A DNA stretch of 64,000 nt from Agromyces sp. Root81 (lineage in GTDB: Bacteria; Actinomycetota; Actinomycetes; Actinomycetales; Microbacteriaceae), in assembly GCF_001429165.1 (NCBI RefSeq), contig NZ_LMIR01000002.1:833883-897882 (forward strand), read 5' to 3'. The notes under the pieces are model-generated. The model saw only the letters and a program-made list of their open reading frames with translations, was not told where the DNA came from and searched no databases. Position 1 is the stretch's first letter. Each line of letters begins with the position of its first letter. Position numbers and translations under genes: made by a program. Positions 1-7,606 of the stretch are shown piece by piece.

Positions 1-1374
1 GGCGACCCCGTGGCGTACCTCGTGCCGTCGGGCGGCGTCGCGGCATCGACCGGCGAGCTCCCCGACGCCGCGCTCGTGTGCTCCTGCAACAGCGTCACCG
101 CCGGCACGATCCGCACCGCGGTGCACGAGCAGGGCTGCACGGATGTCTCGGCGGTGAAGTCGTGCACGAAGGCCGGGGCGGCGTGCGGCTCGTGCGTGAT
201 GATGGTCAAGCAGATCGTCGGCGCGGAGCTGGCGAAGTCGGGGGCAGCGCTCAGCACCGCGCTCTGCGAGCACTTCGAACTGTCGCGCCGCGAGCTCTTC
301 GACGCCGTGCGCGTCTCTGGCCTCTCGACGTTCAGCGCCGTCATCGCGCGGTTCGGCACCGGGCGCGGCTGCGATATCTGCAAGCCCGTGCTCGCCAGCA
401 TCCTGTCGACGCTCACCGGCACCCACGTGCTCGACGGCGAGAACGCGACCCTGCAGGACACGAACGACCACGTCATGGCGAACCTGCAGAAGGACGGCAG
501 CTACTCGGTCGTCCCGCGCATCCCGGGCGGCGAGGTCACCCCCGAAGGGCTCCTCGTGATCGGCGAGGTCGCGCGGGACTTCGGGCTGTACACGAAGATC
601 ACGGGCGGTCAGCGCATCGACATGTTCGGTGCACGGCTGGAGCAGCTTCCCGACATCTGGCGGCGTCTCGTCGACGCCGGCTTCGAGTCCGGGCACGCGT
701 ACGGCAAGTCGCTGCGCACCGTGAAATCCTGCGTCGGTTCGACATGGTGCCGCTTCGGCGTGCAGGACGCTGTGGGCCTGGCGGTACAGCTCGAGCTGCG
801 GTACCGCGGGCTGCGATCGCCGCACAAGCTCAAGCTCGGCGTCTCCGGCTGCGCCCGCGAGTGCGCCGAGGCGCGCGGCAAGGACGTGGGCGTCATCGCG
901 ACCGAGGCCGGCTGGAACATGTACATCGGCGGCAACGGCGGGTTCACGCCGCGTCACGCGGTGCTGCTCGCCGAGGGGCTGGACGACGACGAACTGCTCA
1001 CCGCCATCGACCGGTTCCTGATGTACTACGTCTTCACGGCCGACCGGTTGCAGCGCACCGCACCGTGGTTCGAAGCACTCGATGGCGGCATCGACGGCCT
1101 GCGGGGCGTGATCTTCGACGATCGCCTCGGCATCTGCGCCGACCTCGACGCCGCGATGGCCCGCCACGTCGACACCTACGAAGACGAGTGGCGAGCCACG
1201 CTCGACGACCCCGAGAAGCTGCGCCGGTTCGCGTCGTTCGTGAACGCACCGACCACGCCCGACCCCTCGCTCGCGTACACCGCCGAGCGAGGGCAGCCCC
1301 GCCCGGCAACCGACGCCGAGCGCCTGGGCTCGGGCGTGCCCATCGCCGGAACGACACTGGAGGTACGCCGATGA
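1..1374 (+). CDS. nirB: nitrite reductase large subunit NirB, C-terminal part (5' end outside window)
   Basis: This is the C-terminal half (about 457 residues) of the siroheme- and Fe-S-containing subunit that reduces nitrite to ammonium with NAD(P)H in the cytoplasm. The reading frame is open from the first base, and full-length NirB is about 850 residues, so the N-terminal FAD/NADH part lies upstream of the window. Visible in order: two BFD-like [2Fe-2S] segments (VCSCNSV with KAGAACGSC, then GRGCDIC), a ferredoxin-like half domain, and the siroheme/[4Fe-4S] ligands in CVGSTWC and GCAREC. It overlaps nirD by four bases (ATGA), indicating translational coupling. Very confident. Confidence 0.96.
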   Translation, partial: GDPVAYLVPSGGVAASTGELPDAALVCSCNSVTAGTIRTAVHEQGCTDVSAVKSCTKAGAACGSCVMMVKQIVGAELAKSGAALSTALCEHFELSRRELFDAVRVSGLSTFSAVIARFGTGRGCDICKPVLASILSTLTGTHVLDGENATLQDTNDHVMANLQKDGSYSVVPRIPGGEVTPEGLLVIGEVARDFGLYTKITGGQRIDMFGARLEQLPDIWRRLVDAGFESGHAYGKSLRTVKSCVGSTWCRFGVQDAVGLAVQLELRYRGLRSPHKLKLGVSGCARECAEARGKDVGVIATEAGWNMYIGGNGGFTPRHAVLLAEGLDDDELLTAIDRFLMYYVFTADRLQRTAPWFEALDGGIDGLRGVIFDDRLGICADLDAAMARHVDTYEDEWRATLDDPEKLRRFASFVNAPTTPDPSLAYTAERGQPRPATDAERLGSGVPIAGTTLEVRR

Positions 1375-1775
1375 CGCTCATGGACTCCCCCACCCCGCTC
1401 GCGCCCGGGATCGGGCTCGCGTCGAGTGAGCCCGTGACCGACTGGGTGCGCGTGTGCGACGTCGCCGACCTCGAGGTCGAACGCGGCCGCGCGGCACTGC
1501 TCGGCGACGCGCAGATCGCGCTCTTCCTGCTGCACGACGGGCGCGTGCACGCGGTGTCGAACTTCGATCCCTACAGCCGGGCCAACGTCATCTCCCGCGG
1601 CATCGTCGGCTCCCGCGCGGATCGACCAACCGTCGCCTCGCCGATGTACAAGCAGGTCTTCGACCTCCGCACTGGAGCGTGTCTCGACACGCAGGGCAAG
1701 GAGCCGATGTCGCTGCCGACCTGGCCAGTGGCGGTGGACGGCCGCCGAGTGCTCGTGCAGTCGGTGTCGCAGTGA
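1371..1775 (+). CDS. nirD: nitrite reductase small subunit NirD
   Basis: A 134-residue Rieske-fold partner of NirB in assimilatory nitrite reduction. The start ATG overlaps the nirB stop. The sequence has the typical NirD core (VSNFDPYS, then SPMYKQVFDL, then PVAVDGRRV) and, as expected for NirD, lacks the Cys-His pairs that hold a [2Fe-2S] cluster in true Rieske proteins. Its TGA overlaps the GTG start of the next gene. The position between nirB and a HemD-like gene supports the call. Confidence 0.94.
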   Translation: MTLMDSPTPLAPGIGLASSEPVTDWVRVCDVADLEVERGRAALLGDAQIALFLLHDGRVHAVSNFDPYSRANVISRGIVGSRADRPTVASPMYKQVFDLRTGACLDTQGKEPMSLPTWPVAVDGRRVLVQSVSQ

Positions 1776-2920
1776 CCTCTCCCGCACGTCCCGCCCTCTC
1801 GGCGACGCTCGCCGGCTGCACGATCGTCATCACCGTCGATCGTCGCTCCCTCGAGCTCGCCGCCGCCCTGGAGCGGCATGGCGCGAACGTGCGGCACGCA
1901 CCCGCACTCACGATCGTTCCCCACATCGACGACGAGGCGCTGGTCGCGGCGACGTGGAGCCTCATCTCCCAGCCACCGGATGTCGTCGTCGTGACGACCG
2001 GCGTCGGCTTCCGCGGATGGATGGAGGCGGCCGACGAGGCGGGGCTGCTCGACGAGCTGCACACCGCGCTCTCGGGCGCGCAGCTCGTGGCGCGCGGGCC
2101 GAAGGCGCGCGGAGCGATCCAGCAGGCCGGGTTGACCGCTGACTGGGTCGCCGAGTCCGAGACGTCCGCCGAGCTCGGCGAGTTCCTGTTGGCCGAAGGC
2201 CTGGCCGGTCGCCGGGTCGCCGTGCAGCACCACGGTTCGGGCGCCGACGGGCTCGACGAGCTCTTCACGGGGGCTGGCGCCGACGTGGTCAGTCTCACGG
2301 TCTATCGCTGGGGCCCTCCGCCCGACCCCGCCGCGGTGTCGAAGTCGGTGGTCGCAACGGCTCAGGGCGAGGTCGACGTGGTGGTGTTCACCTCGGCCCC
2401 CGGCGCCGCCGAGTGGCTCACGGCCGCCGGGCGGGAAGGGGCGCTGCCCGACATCGTCGCCCGCTCCGACGCCGGGATGCTGCTGATCGCGGCCGTCGGT
2501 CCGATCACCGCGGGGCCCCTCGTCGTAGCGGGCATCACGCCGCTCGTGGCCGAGCGGGGCAGGCTGGGATCGCTCGTCCGCGCCGTCGTCACGTATTTCG
2601 GCGGCGGCCGGGCACCCGCGCTCGACACGACCGCCGGTCGACTCGAGATCCGAAGCACCGGTGTCGTGCTCGACGGCGGCTTCACCCCGCTCTCCCGCAC
2701 CGGTGTCGCCGTGATCAGTCGGCTCTTCCAGGCGCAGGGTGATGTCGTCTCGCGACCGCAGCTCCTCTCGACCCTGCCGCGCTCCGGTGCGAATGCGCAC
2801 GCGCTCGAGGTGGCGATCGCGCGCGTCAGGGAAGCGCTCGGCACGCCGTCGCTCATCAGGACCGTCGTCAAGCGCGGGTATCGGCTCGACGTCGACGACT
2901 CATTCGAGGACGCGCAGTGA
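1772..2920 (+). CDS. uroporphyrinogen-III synthase-like protein with C-terminal winged-helix DNA-binding domain
   Basis: The protein has 382 residues. Residues about 10-265 look like the two-lobed HemD fold (IVITVDRRS near the start, DVVVFTSAPGAAEW further on). Residues about 290-375 look like an OmpR-type winged helix (VVSRPQLLSTLP, then NAHALEVAIARVREALG, then IRTVVKRGYRL). HemD makes uroporphyrinogen III, the precursor of siroheme, which is the NirB cofactor. HemD-wHTH fusions beside nitrite genes are known in actinobacteria (Rv0260c-like) and are thought to be regulators. GTG is chosen as start because GTGA couples it to nirD. Whether it keeps synthase activity cannot be told from sequence. 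Confidence 0.85.
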   Translation: MTSPARPALSATLAGCTIVITVDRRSLELAAALERHGANVRHAPALTIVPHIDDEALVAATWSLISQPPDVVVVTTGVGFRGWMEAADEAGLLDELHTALSGAQLVARGPKARGAIQQAGLTADWVAESETSAELGEFLLAEGLAGRRVAVQHHGSGADGLDELFTGAGADVVSLTVYRWGPPPDPAAVSKSVVATAQGEVDVVVFTSAPGAAEWLTAAGREGALPDIVARSDAGMLLIAAVGPITAGPLVVAGITPLVAERGRLGSLVRAVVTYFGGGRAPALDTTAGRLEIRSTGVVLDGGFTPLSRTGVAVISRLFQAQGDVVSRPQLLSTLPRSGANAHALEVAIARVREALGTPSLIRTVVKRGYRLDVDDSFEDAQ

Positions 2921-2969
2921 CCTCACGCGAATCGCGGGGCGTCGCGACGCTCCCGGCCGATACCGACGG

Positions 2970-3380
2970 TCAGCGTCCGAGTCGGTGCCGCTCCTGACCG
3001 ATGAGCGACTGCAGGTACGTCACGCGGTTGAACACGTCCATGCGTTGGACCTCGTCGGCCACGGGGATGTTCTCGACATAGGACTGCCCGCCGGGCCCCC
3101 AGACGGTGACCGTGATGTACCCCGCGATGCGGCTCTCTCGTGCAAGGAGGAAGAGCAGGCTGAGGAGGAAGAACCAGATGAACAGCACCACCATGACGAT
3201 CGCCCACGCCGGAGTGTGCGTCGTCACCTGCGTCTGATCCGCGGTCGAGACGTTGACCTCGGCGATCGGCCAGGTGCCACCCGGCGTCACCACATGGTGC
3301 TGCGTCGCATGGATGTTGCTGAGCGACACGAGGAAGGGAGCGGGCTGCTGCGGGGCGCCATGAGCAAGAGTCACGGTCAC
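2970..3380 (-). CDS. small membrane protein of unknown function
   Basis: About 136 residues from a GTG at 3380; another in-frame GTG at 3374 is possible. The N-terminal half is soluble, then comes one strong hydrophobic segment (IVMVVLFIWFFLLSLLFLLA, about residues 60-80) that could form one long or two tight membrane spans, then a short C-terminal domain with VENIPVADEVQRMDVFN. It vaguely resembles small DUF6232-type proteins but I do not recognise it firmly. It lies 16 bases after the hxlR-type gene on the same strand, so the two may share a transcript. Confidence 0.6.
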   Translation of the reverse strand: MTVTLAHGAPQQPAPFLVSLSNIHATQHHVVTPGGTWPIAEVNVSTADQTQVTTHTPAWAIVMVVLFIWFFLLSLLFLLARESRIAGYITVTVWGPGGQSYVENIPVADEVQRMDVFNRVTYLQSLIGQERHRLGR

Positions 3381-3396
3381 GACAGTACTGGTCGAG

Positions 3397-3762
3397 TCAG
3401 CGCTCGCGCACGATCCCGTCGGCCCGCATCGCCACCCACTGCACGAGCGGCAGCATGTGCTCCATGAGCTCCCGGCCGAGATCGGTGAGCGCGTACTCGA
3501 CCCGCGGCGGCACCTCGGGATAGGAGGTGCGCACCACGATGCCGTCTGCCTCGAGGGTTCGCAGCGTCGAGGCGAGCATCTTCTCGCTGATGCCGTCGAC
3601 CTCGCGGCGCAGCTCACCCCAGCGGTGCGTGCCATCGGTGAGTGCGAGCAGCACGAGCACGCCCCACTTGCTCATGATGTGGTCGAGCACGACGCGTGTG
3701 GGGCATCCGTCGGTGAAGACTTCGCCCGATGTTTCCCGGATCTCCGCAAGACTTACCACCAT
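3397..3762 (-). CDS. HxlR-family winged-helix transcriptional regulator
   Basis: A 121-residue protein with the HxlR layout: an N-terminal cysteine (DGCPTR), then a winged helix (HIMSKWGVLVLLAL, GELRREVDGISEKMLASTLRTLE, VPPRVEYALTDLG). HxlR proteins often sense electrophiles or redox state through the N-terminal Cys. It is divergent from a quinone-reductase-like SDR gene, a pairing typical of QorR/QorB-type systems. The repeat GTGGGTACC lies directly upstream of its start at 3763-3790 and is probably its own operator. Confidence 0.9.
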   Translation of the reverse strand: MVVSLAEIRETSGEVFTDGCPTRVVLDHIMSKWGVLVLLALTDGTHRWGELRREVDGISEKMLASTLRTLEADGIVVRTSYPEVPPRVEYALTDLGRELMEHMLPLVQWVAMRADGIVRER

Positions 3763-3790
3763 GTGGGTACCTTACTTCAAAGTGGGTACC
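3763..3790. promoter_or_regulatory. probable HxlR operator in the divergent promoter region
   Basis: GTGGGTACC occurs at 3763-3771 and again at 3782-3790, 19 bases apart (about two helical turns). The same bases also form an inverted pattern, GTACCTTACTT against AAGTGGGTAC, which resembles known HxlR-family sites with outer GTAC. The site touches the start codon of the regulator and lies about 75 bases before the SDR gene, so it could control both. Binding is inferred. Confidence 0.6.
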
Positions 3791-3862
3791 ACTGCGAGGG
3801 AAGGTTGGCGCGAGGCATCCGGTTGCCACTTGGTGACCGCAACCGGAAGGAACACCCGCACC

Positions 3863-4741
3863 ATGACCATCCTCGTCACCGCCGCCTCGGGCCAGCTCGG
3901 CCGCCTCGTCGTCGACTCGCTGCTCGCCCGCGGCGCCGCCCCTGCCGACGTCGTGGCGAGCGCCCGCGACACCTCGAAGCTCGAGCAGTTCGCGGCCCGC
4001 GGCATCCGTACCGTCGAACTCGACTACGCGCGCCCCGAGACGATCGCCGCCGCCCTCGACGGGGTCGACACCGTGCTGCTCGTCTCCGGATCCGAGCCCG
4101 GCAACCGCGCCGCCCTGCACCAGAACGTCATCGACGCCGCGAAGGCCGCCGGCGTCACGAAGCTCGTGTACACGAGCGTGGCCGGGGCCGCGACCGCCGA
4201 CTTCGTGCTCGCCCCCGACCACAAGGCCACCGAAGCGGCGATCGCCGCCTCGGGCGTTCCCGCCGTGATCGTGCGCCACAACTGGTACACCGAGAACTAC
4301 GCAGCGGATGTCTCGCGCGCCGCCTCGACCGGCGTGATCGCCGCCTCCACGGCCGACGGGCGCGTCGCGAGCGCCACCCGCGCCGACCTCGCCGAGGGCG
4401 CCGCCGTCGTGCTGCTCGAAGACGGCCACCTCGGCCGGACCTACGAGTTCGGCGGCGACGTCGCCTGGAACTACGACGAGCTCGCGGCCGCGGCATCCGA
4501 GATCGTCGGCCGTGCCGTGACCTACACGCCGCTCACCACCGCGGAGCACGTGGCCGCGCTCGAGTCGGCCGGCCTCGACGCCGGCACCGCGGGCTTCGTC
4601 GCCGCGATCGACGACGGCATCGCGCGCGGTGTGCTGAGCGAGACGGATGGCACGCTCTCCCGCCTGCTCGGCCGCCCGACGACCTCCCTCGTCGACGGCC
4701 TGCGCGCGGTCGTCGCCGTCGAGGACGACGCCGCGGCCTGA
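3863..4741 (+). CDS. NAD(P)-binding SDR/NmrA-type NAD(P)H:quinone oxidoreductase-like protein
   Basis: A 292-residue atypical SDR. The N-terminal dinucleotide-binding motif is VTAASGQLGRLVV, followed by a second strand with DTSKLE and VELDY. VLLVSGSEPGNR, KLVYTSVAGA and VIVRHNWYTENY follow the QorB/NmrA-like pattern. Family members reduce quinones or act as redox sensors. An AAGGAA ribosome site precedes the ATG by about 9 bases. It is divergent from an HxlR regulator, which supports a role in quinone or electrophile stress. The substrate is not certain. Confidence 0.82.
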   Translation: MTILVTAASGQLGRLVVDSLLARGAAPADVVASARDTSKLEQFAARGIRTVELDYARPETIAAALDGVDTVLLVSGSEPGNRAALHQNVIDAAKAAGVTKLVYTSVAGAATADFVLAPDHKATEAAIAASGVPAVIVRHNWYTENYAADVSRAASTGVIAASTADGRVASATRADLAEGAAVVLLEDGHLGRTYEFGGDVAWNYDELAAAASEIVGRAVTYTPLTTAEHVAALESAGLDAGTAGFVAAIDDGIARGVLSETDGTLSRLLGRPTTSLVDGLRAVVAVEDDAAA

Positions 4742-4849
4742 TCGCATCGTGGGGCGCACGACTCGTGGCGCCCCGCCGACGGGTCACTCGCTTGTCGATG
4801 CCCGACAAGCCGCTCGCGACATCCGGGCGGGCGCGCCAGACTCGTCTGC

Positions 4850-5326
4850 ATGCCCGTGACACCTCGACGCCTCGCCATCGGCATGAGCCTGTGGATTCCG
4901 AACCTGTTCAGCGGCATCCGGGTGAAGCGATTCGCCCCCGACTGGACGAGCGCGACGGTGGAACTCCACATCAACGTCTTCACCCGCAATTACGTGAAGA
5001 CCGCGTTCGGCGGCTCGATGTCGGCGATGACCGACCCCTACTTCTTCATGCTCGTGATGCACCAGATCGGACGCGACTACATCGTCTGGGACACCCGCGG
5101 CGAGATCGAGTTCGTCAAGCCTGGCCGAGGGGTGCTGACCGCGCAGTTCGCGGTGTCGCCCGAGAAGACGGCCGAGCTGCGCGAGCGCGCCCGCGGCGGA
5201 GCGAAGGTGCTCGAGTGGTTCGAGACCGAGATCACCGACCGGGACGGCGACGTCGTCGCACGGGTGCGCCGCGAGGTCTACGTGCGCGAGAAGAAGCGGG
5301 TGAGCGCAACCGACTCGGCCCCGTAG
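4850..5326 (+). CDS. DUF4442 hotdog-fold protein
   Basis: A 158-residue protein that looks like the DUF4442 branch of the hotdog (acyl-CoA thioesterase-like) superfamily: FAPDWTSATVELHINVFTRN followed by VKTAFGGSMSAMTDPYFFM and DYIVWDTRGEIEFVKPGRG. The GGSMSAMTDP segment is where hotdog thioesterases place the active-site helix. Substrate unknown. The gene stands alone and is convergent with the reductase-like gene downstream, with a hairpin between them. Confidence 0.78.
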   Translation: MPVTPRRLAIGMSLWIPNLFSGIRVKRFAPDWTSATVELHINVFTRNYVKTAFGGSMSAMTDPYFFMLVMHQIGRDYIVWDTRGEIEFVKPGRGVLTAQFAVSPEKTAELRERARGGAKVLEWFETEITDRDGDVVARVRREVYVREKKRVSATDSAP

Positions 5327-5359
5327 ACGCTCGGACCGAGCGACCACGGGGCCGGAAGA

Positions 5360-5388
5360 GCTGACGGATGCCGCGGCATCCGCTCAGC
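5360..5388. terminator. hairpin between convergent genes built on CGGATGCC/GGCATCCG
   Basis: CGGATGCCGCGGCATCCG at 5365-5382 is a perfect palindrome, extended outward by GCTGA and TCAGC. It sits between the ends of two convergent genes, so a bidirectional terminator role is likely, although there is no clear T-run. Confidence 0.55.
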
Positions 5389-5941
5389 GCTTGACGTCGT
5401 AGACCTGCTTGATGATGCCGTTCGAGTAGGCCTCGCACTCGACGAGGTCGAGGTGCGTGTACGGGTCGCCGTCGCCGAAGAGACGCTTGCCGTCGCCGAG
5501 CAGCACCGGGAAGACGAGCAGGTGGTACCGGTCGACGAGGCCGGCCGCTGCGAGGCCCTTCGCGAGGGTGGCGCTGCCGTGCACGATGATGGGCGCGCCG
5601 TCGCCCTCCTTGAGCTTCGCGACGTCGTCGAGCGAGCGCAGCACGTGCGTGTTGTTCCACTCGGGGTCGGACAGGGTGCTCGAGACGACGTACTTCGGCA
5701 TCGCGTTGTACTCGGCGAAGTCGTCGACCATCGTGGGCCAGACCGGCGCGAACTCGTCGTAGCTGACGCGGCCGATGAGCATCGCGCCCGCCTCGAGCTG
5801 CTCCCGGCCCTTCAGCTCGTAGGCCTCCTCGACGAAGGGGACGTCCGTGAAAGTCCAGCCGGCCCGCGGGTGCGAGCCGCCGCCGGGCGAGTCGATGACG
5901 CCGTCGAGGCTGATGAACTCGGTGACGATGAGGGTGCGCAT
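5384..5941 (-). CDS. dihydrofolate reductase family protein (RibD C-terminal-like)
   Basis: A 185-residue protein with the DHFR/RibD-C fold pattern: TLIVTEFISLDGVIDSPGG at the N-terminus, MLIGRVSYDEFAPVWP, KYVVSSTLSDPEWNN, IIVHGSATLAKGLAAAGLVD, and VFPVLLGDGKRLF. Such stand-alone proteins are common in actinobacteria and are usually NADPH-dependent reductases of unknown substrate; this is not the folate-pathway FolA. The chosen ATG at 5941 has an AAGGA ribosome site. Confidence 0.88.
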   Translation of the reverse strand: MRTLIVTEFISLDGVIDSPGGGSHPRAGWTFTDVPFVEEAYELKGREQLEAGAMLIGRVSYDEFAPVWPTMVDDFAEYNAMPKYVVSSTLSDPEWNNTHVLRSLDDVAKLKEGDGAPIIVHGSATLAKGLAAAGLVDRYHLLVFPVLLGDGKRLFGDGDPYTHLDLVECEAYSNGIIKQVYDVKR

Positions 5942-6020
5942 GATCGTGATTCCTTCCGAGTCGGTATCTCCGCTCTCATTCTGGCGTCGAACGGGAGTGC
6001 GTCGGATCGACATCGGGAAG

Positions 6021-6059
6021 AAAACGGATGTCCCGACTCTCGTCGAGCCGGGACATCCG
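6021..6059 (-). terminator. intrinsic terminator of rtcB
   Basis: Read on the minus strand just past the rtcB stop, CGGATGTCCCG and CGGGACATCCG form an 11-bp stem around a GC-rich loop, followed by TTTTCTT. This is a classical Rho-independent terminator and the clearest one in the window. Confidence 0.88.
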
Positions 6060-6064
6060 GTGTT

Positions 6065-7231
6065 TCAGTCGCCCTTCACGTTGACGAGCTGCCGCAGTGT
6101 GTGACGGACCTTCACGAGCGACGCGGCATCCGTCATCACCCGGTCGATCGGCTTGTACGCCTGCGGGATCTCGTCGATGAACGCGTCGGTGTCACGGAAC
6201 TCGATGCCCGTCATCGCCTCGCGCAACTGCTCATGCGTGAAGGTCTGCCGCGCCTTCGTCCGCGAGAACGAACGTCCAGCGCCGTGCGGCGAGGAGTTCA
6301 GCGACATCGGGTTGCCGAGTCCCTCGACGACGTACGACGCGGTGCCCATCGAGCCCGGGATGAGTCCGGGCCGACCGGCGTCCGCCTGGATGGCCCCCTT
6401 GCGCGACACCCACACCCGCTTGCCGAAGTGCTCCTCGCTCTCGGTGAAGTTGTGGTGGCAGTTGATGCGCTCCAGCTCCTGCACCGGTGCGCCGACCCAC
6501 TCGCCGACCTGCCGGATGACGCGGTCCATCATCTCCTCGCGGTTGAGGAGGGCGAAGTGCTGCGCCCACCTGAGCTCGCGGATGTACTTCGTGAACTCGG
6601 GCGTGCCCTCGACGAGGTATGCGAGGTCGGGGTCGGGCAGGTCGATCCACCACTTCGTCGCGAGCCGTCGGGCGACCGCGATGTGATGCTGTGCGATCTT
6701 GTTGCCCACGCCCCGGCTGCCCGAGTGCAGGAACAACCACACCTGGTCGGTCTCGTCGACCGACACCTCGATGAAGTGGTTGCCGCTGCCGAGCGAACCG
6801 AGCTGCTCGCGCCAGTTGCCCGCGTAGGACGCCGGGTCGAAGCCCTTCGCCTCGGCGAGCGCCTCGAGCTCGGCGATGCGCGGCGCCGCCGTGGCGACGA
6901 CCTTGCGGTTGTGCTTGCCCGCCGAGAGCGGAATGGCGCGCTCGATCTGCTCGCGCACCGGCCGCCGGTCGGCCGGCAGCTCCGCCCCGGTGAACTGCGT
7001 CTTGACCGCGATCATGCCGCAGCCGATGTCGACCCCGACGGCCGCGGGGATGATCGCCCCGAGGGTCGGGATGACCGAGCCGACCGTGGCGCCGAGCCCG
7101 AGGTGCGCATCGGGCATGAGCGCGAGGTGCGGGTAGATGAACGGCATCGTCGACGAGGTGCGGGCCTGCTCGACGGTCTTCTCGTCGATCAGGCTCGCCC
7201 ACGAGACGAGCCGCTTCGTGATGGTCTCCAT
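6065..7231 (-). CDS. rtcB: RtcB-family RNA ligase
   Basis: A 388-residue GTP- and Mn-dependent ligase that joins 2',3'-cyclic phosphate and 5'-OH RNA ends (RNA repair). Family motifs are visible: PDAHLGLGATVGSVIP, VGVDIGCGM (metal-binding Cys), GSGNHFIEV, HSGSRGVGN, NCHHNF (metal His residues), and GSMGTASYVVEG near the guanylylation region. Length fits the short actinobacterial RtcB group. The ATG at 7231 has an AAAGGA ribosome site. A small gene and a terminator-like hairpin lie upstream on the same strand, hinting at attenuation. No rtcA or rtcR is present here. Confidence 0.94.
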   Translation of the reverse strand: METITKRLVSWASLIDEKTVEQARTSSTMPFIYPHLALMPDAHLGLGATVGSVIPTLGAIIPAAVGVDIGCGMIAVKTQFTGAELPADRRPVREQIERAIPLSAGKHNRKVVATAAPRIAELEALAEAKGFDPASYAGNWREQLGSLGSGNHFIEVSVDETDQVWLFLHSGSRGVGNKIAQHHIAVARRLATKWWIDLPDPDLAYLVEGTPEFTKYIRELRWAQHFALLNREEMMDRVIRQVGEWVGAPVQELERINCHHNFTESEEHFGKRVWVSRKGAIQADAGRPGLIPGSMGTASYVVEGLGNPMSLNSSPHGAGRSFSRTKARQTFTHEQLREAMTGIEFRDTDAFIDEIPQAYKPIDRVMTDAASLVKVRHTLRQLVNVKGD

Positions 7232-7306
7232 GTTCCTTTCCTGTCTTGCATGTGCGTTGCGTTGATCCGGGGGCCCGAGGCTCCCCGTCGCGCGCAGACA
7301 GAGAAA

Positions 7307-7335
7307 CACCCCGGGCCTCGACGGGGCACGGGGTG
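7307..7335 (-). terminator. terminator-like hairpin between the 42-residue gene and rtcB
   Basis: On the minus strand CACCCCG (7335-7329) pairs with CGGGGTG (7313-7307) and is followed by TTTCTCTGTCT. It ends transcription after the small upstream gene or acts as an attenuator for rtcB. The right arm could alternatively pair with CCTCGGG (minus strand of 7274-7280), so two exclusive folds are conceivable; this is inference. Confidence 0.6.
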
Positions 7336-7366
7336 ACGAGATTCGCGAGCGGATGCCGCGTCGGCG

Positions 7367-7495
7367 TCAGTGTGCCGGGTCGAGAACCTGGTCGAGTTCG
7401 CGATTGAGCAGATAGCGCTGCGTGAACAGGGCCGGCTGCCCGGTGGCGGGCTCGACGAAGGAGGGCTTGCTCGTGCGCTGCAGAGACACGGTCAT
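7367..7495 (-). CDS. 42-residue small protein upstream of rtcB
   Basis: A short gene reading MTVSLQRTSKPSF at its start and RELDQVLDPAH at its end. It has a strong ribosome site (AAGGAAGG) right before the ATG at 7495, which is the main support that it is translated. No membrane segment and no recognisable domain. It precedes rtcB by 135 bases on the same strand with a terminator-like hairpin between. It could be a small accessory protein or a leader peptide. A longer reading frame with an upstream ATG exists but lacks a ribosome site. Confidence 0.5.
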   Translation of the reverse strand: MTVSLQRTSKPSFVEPATGQPALFTQRYLLNRELDQVLDPAH

Positions 7496-7606
7496 GGCCT
7501 TCCTTCCAGGTTCCGGGGATGCTGCGCGGAGTGCGCAGCCTTCGAACACTAGTGCTGCGGATGCCGCGAGGTCAATGCCTGGTCGAGGCATCCGACCCGC
7601 TGAGCG

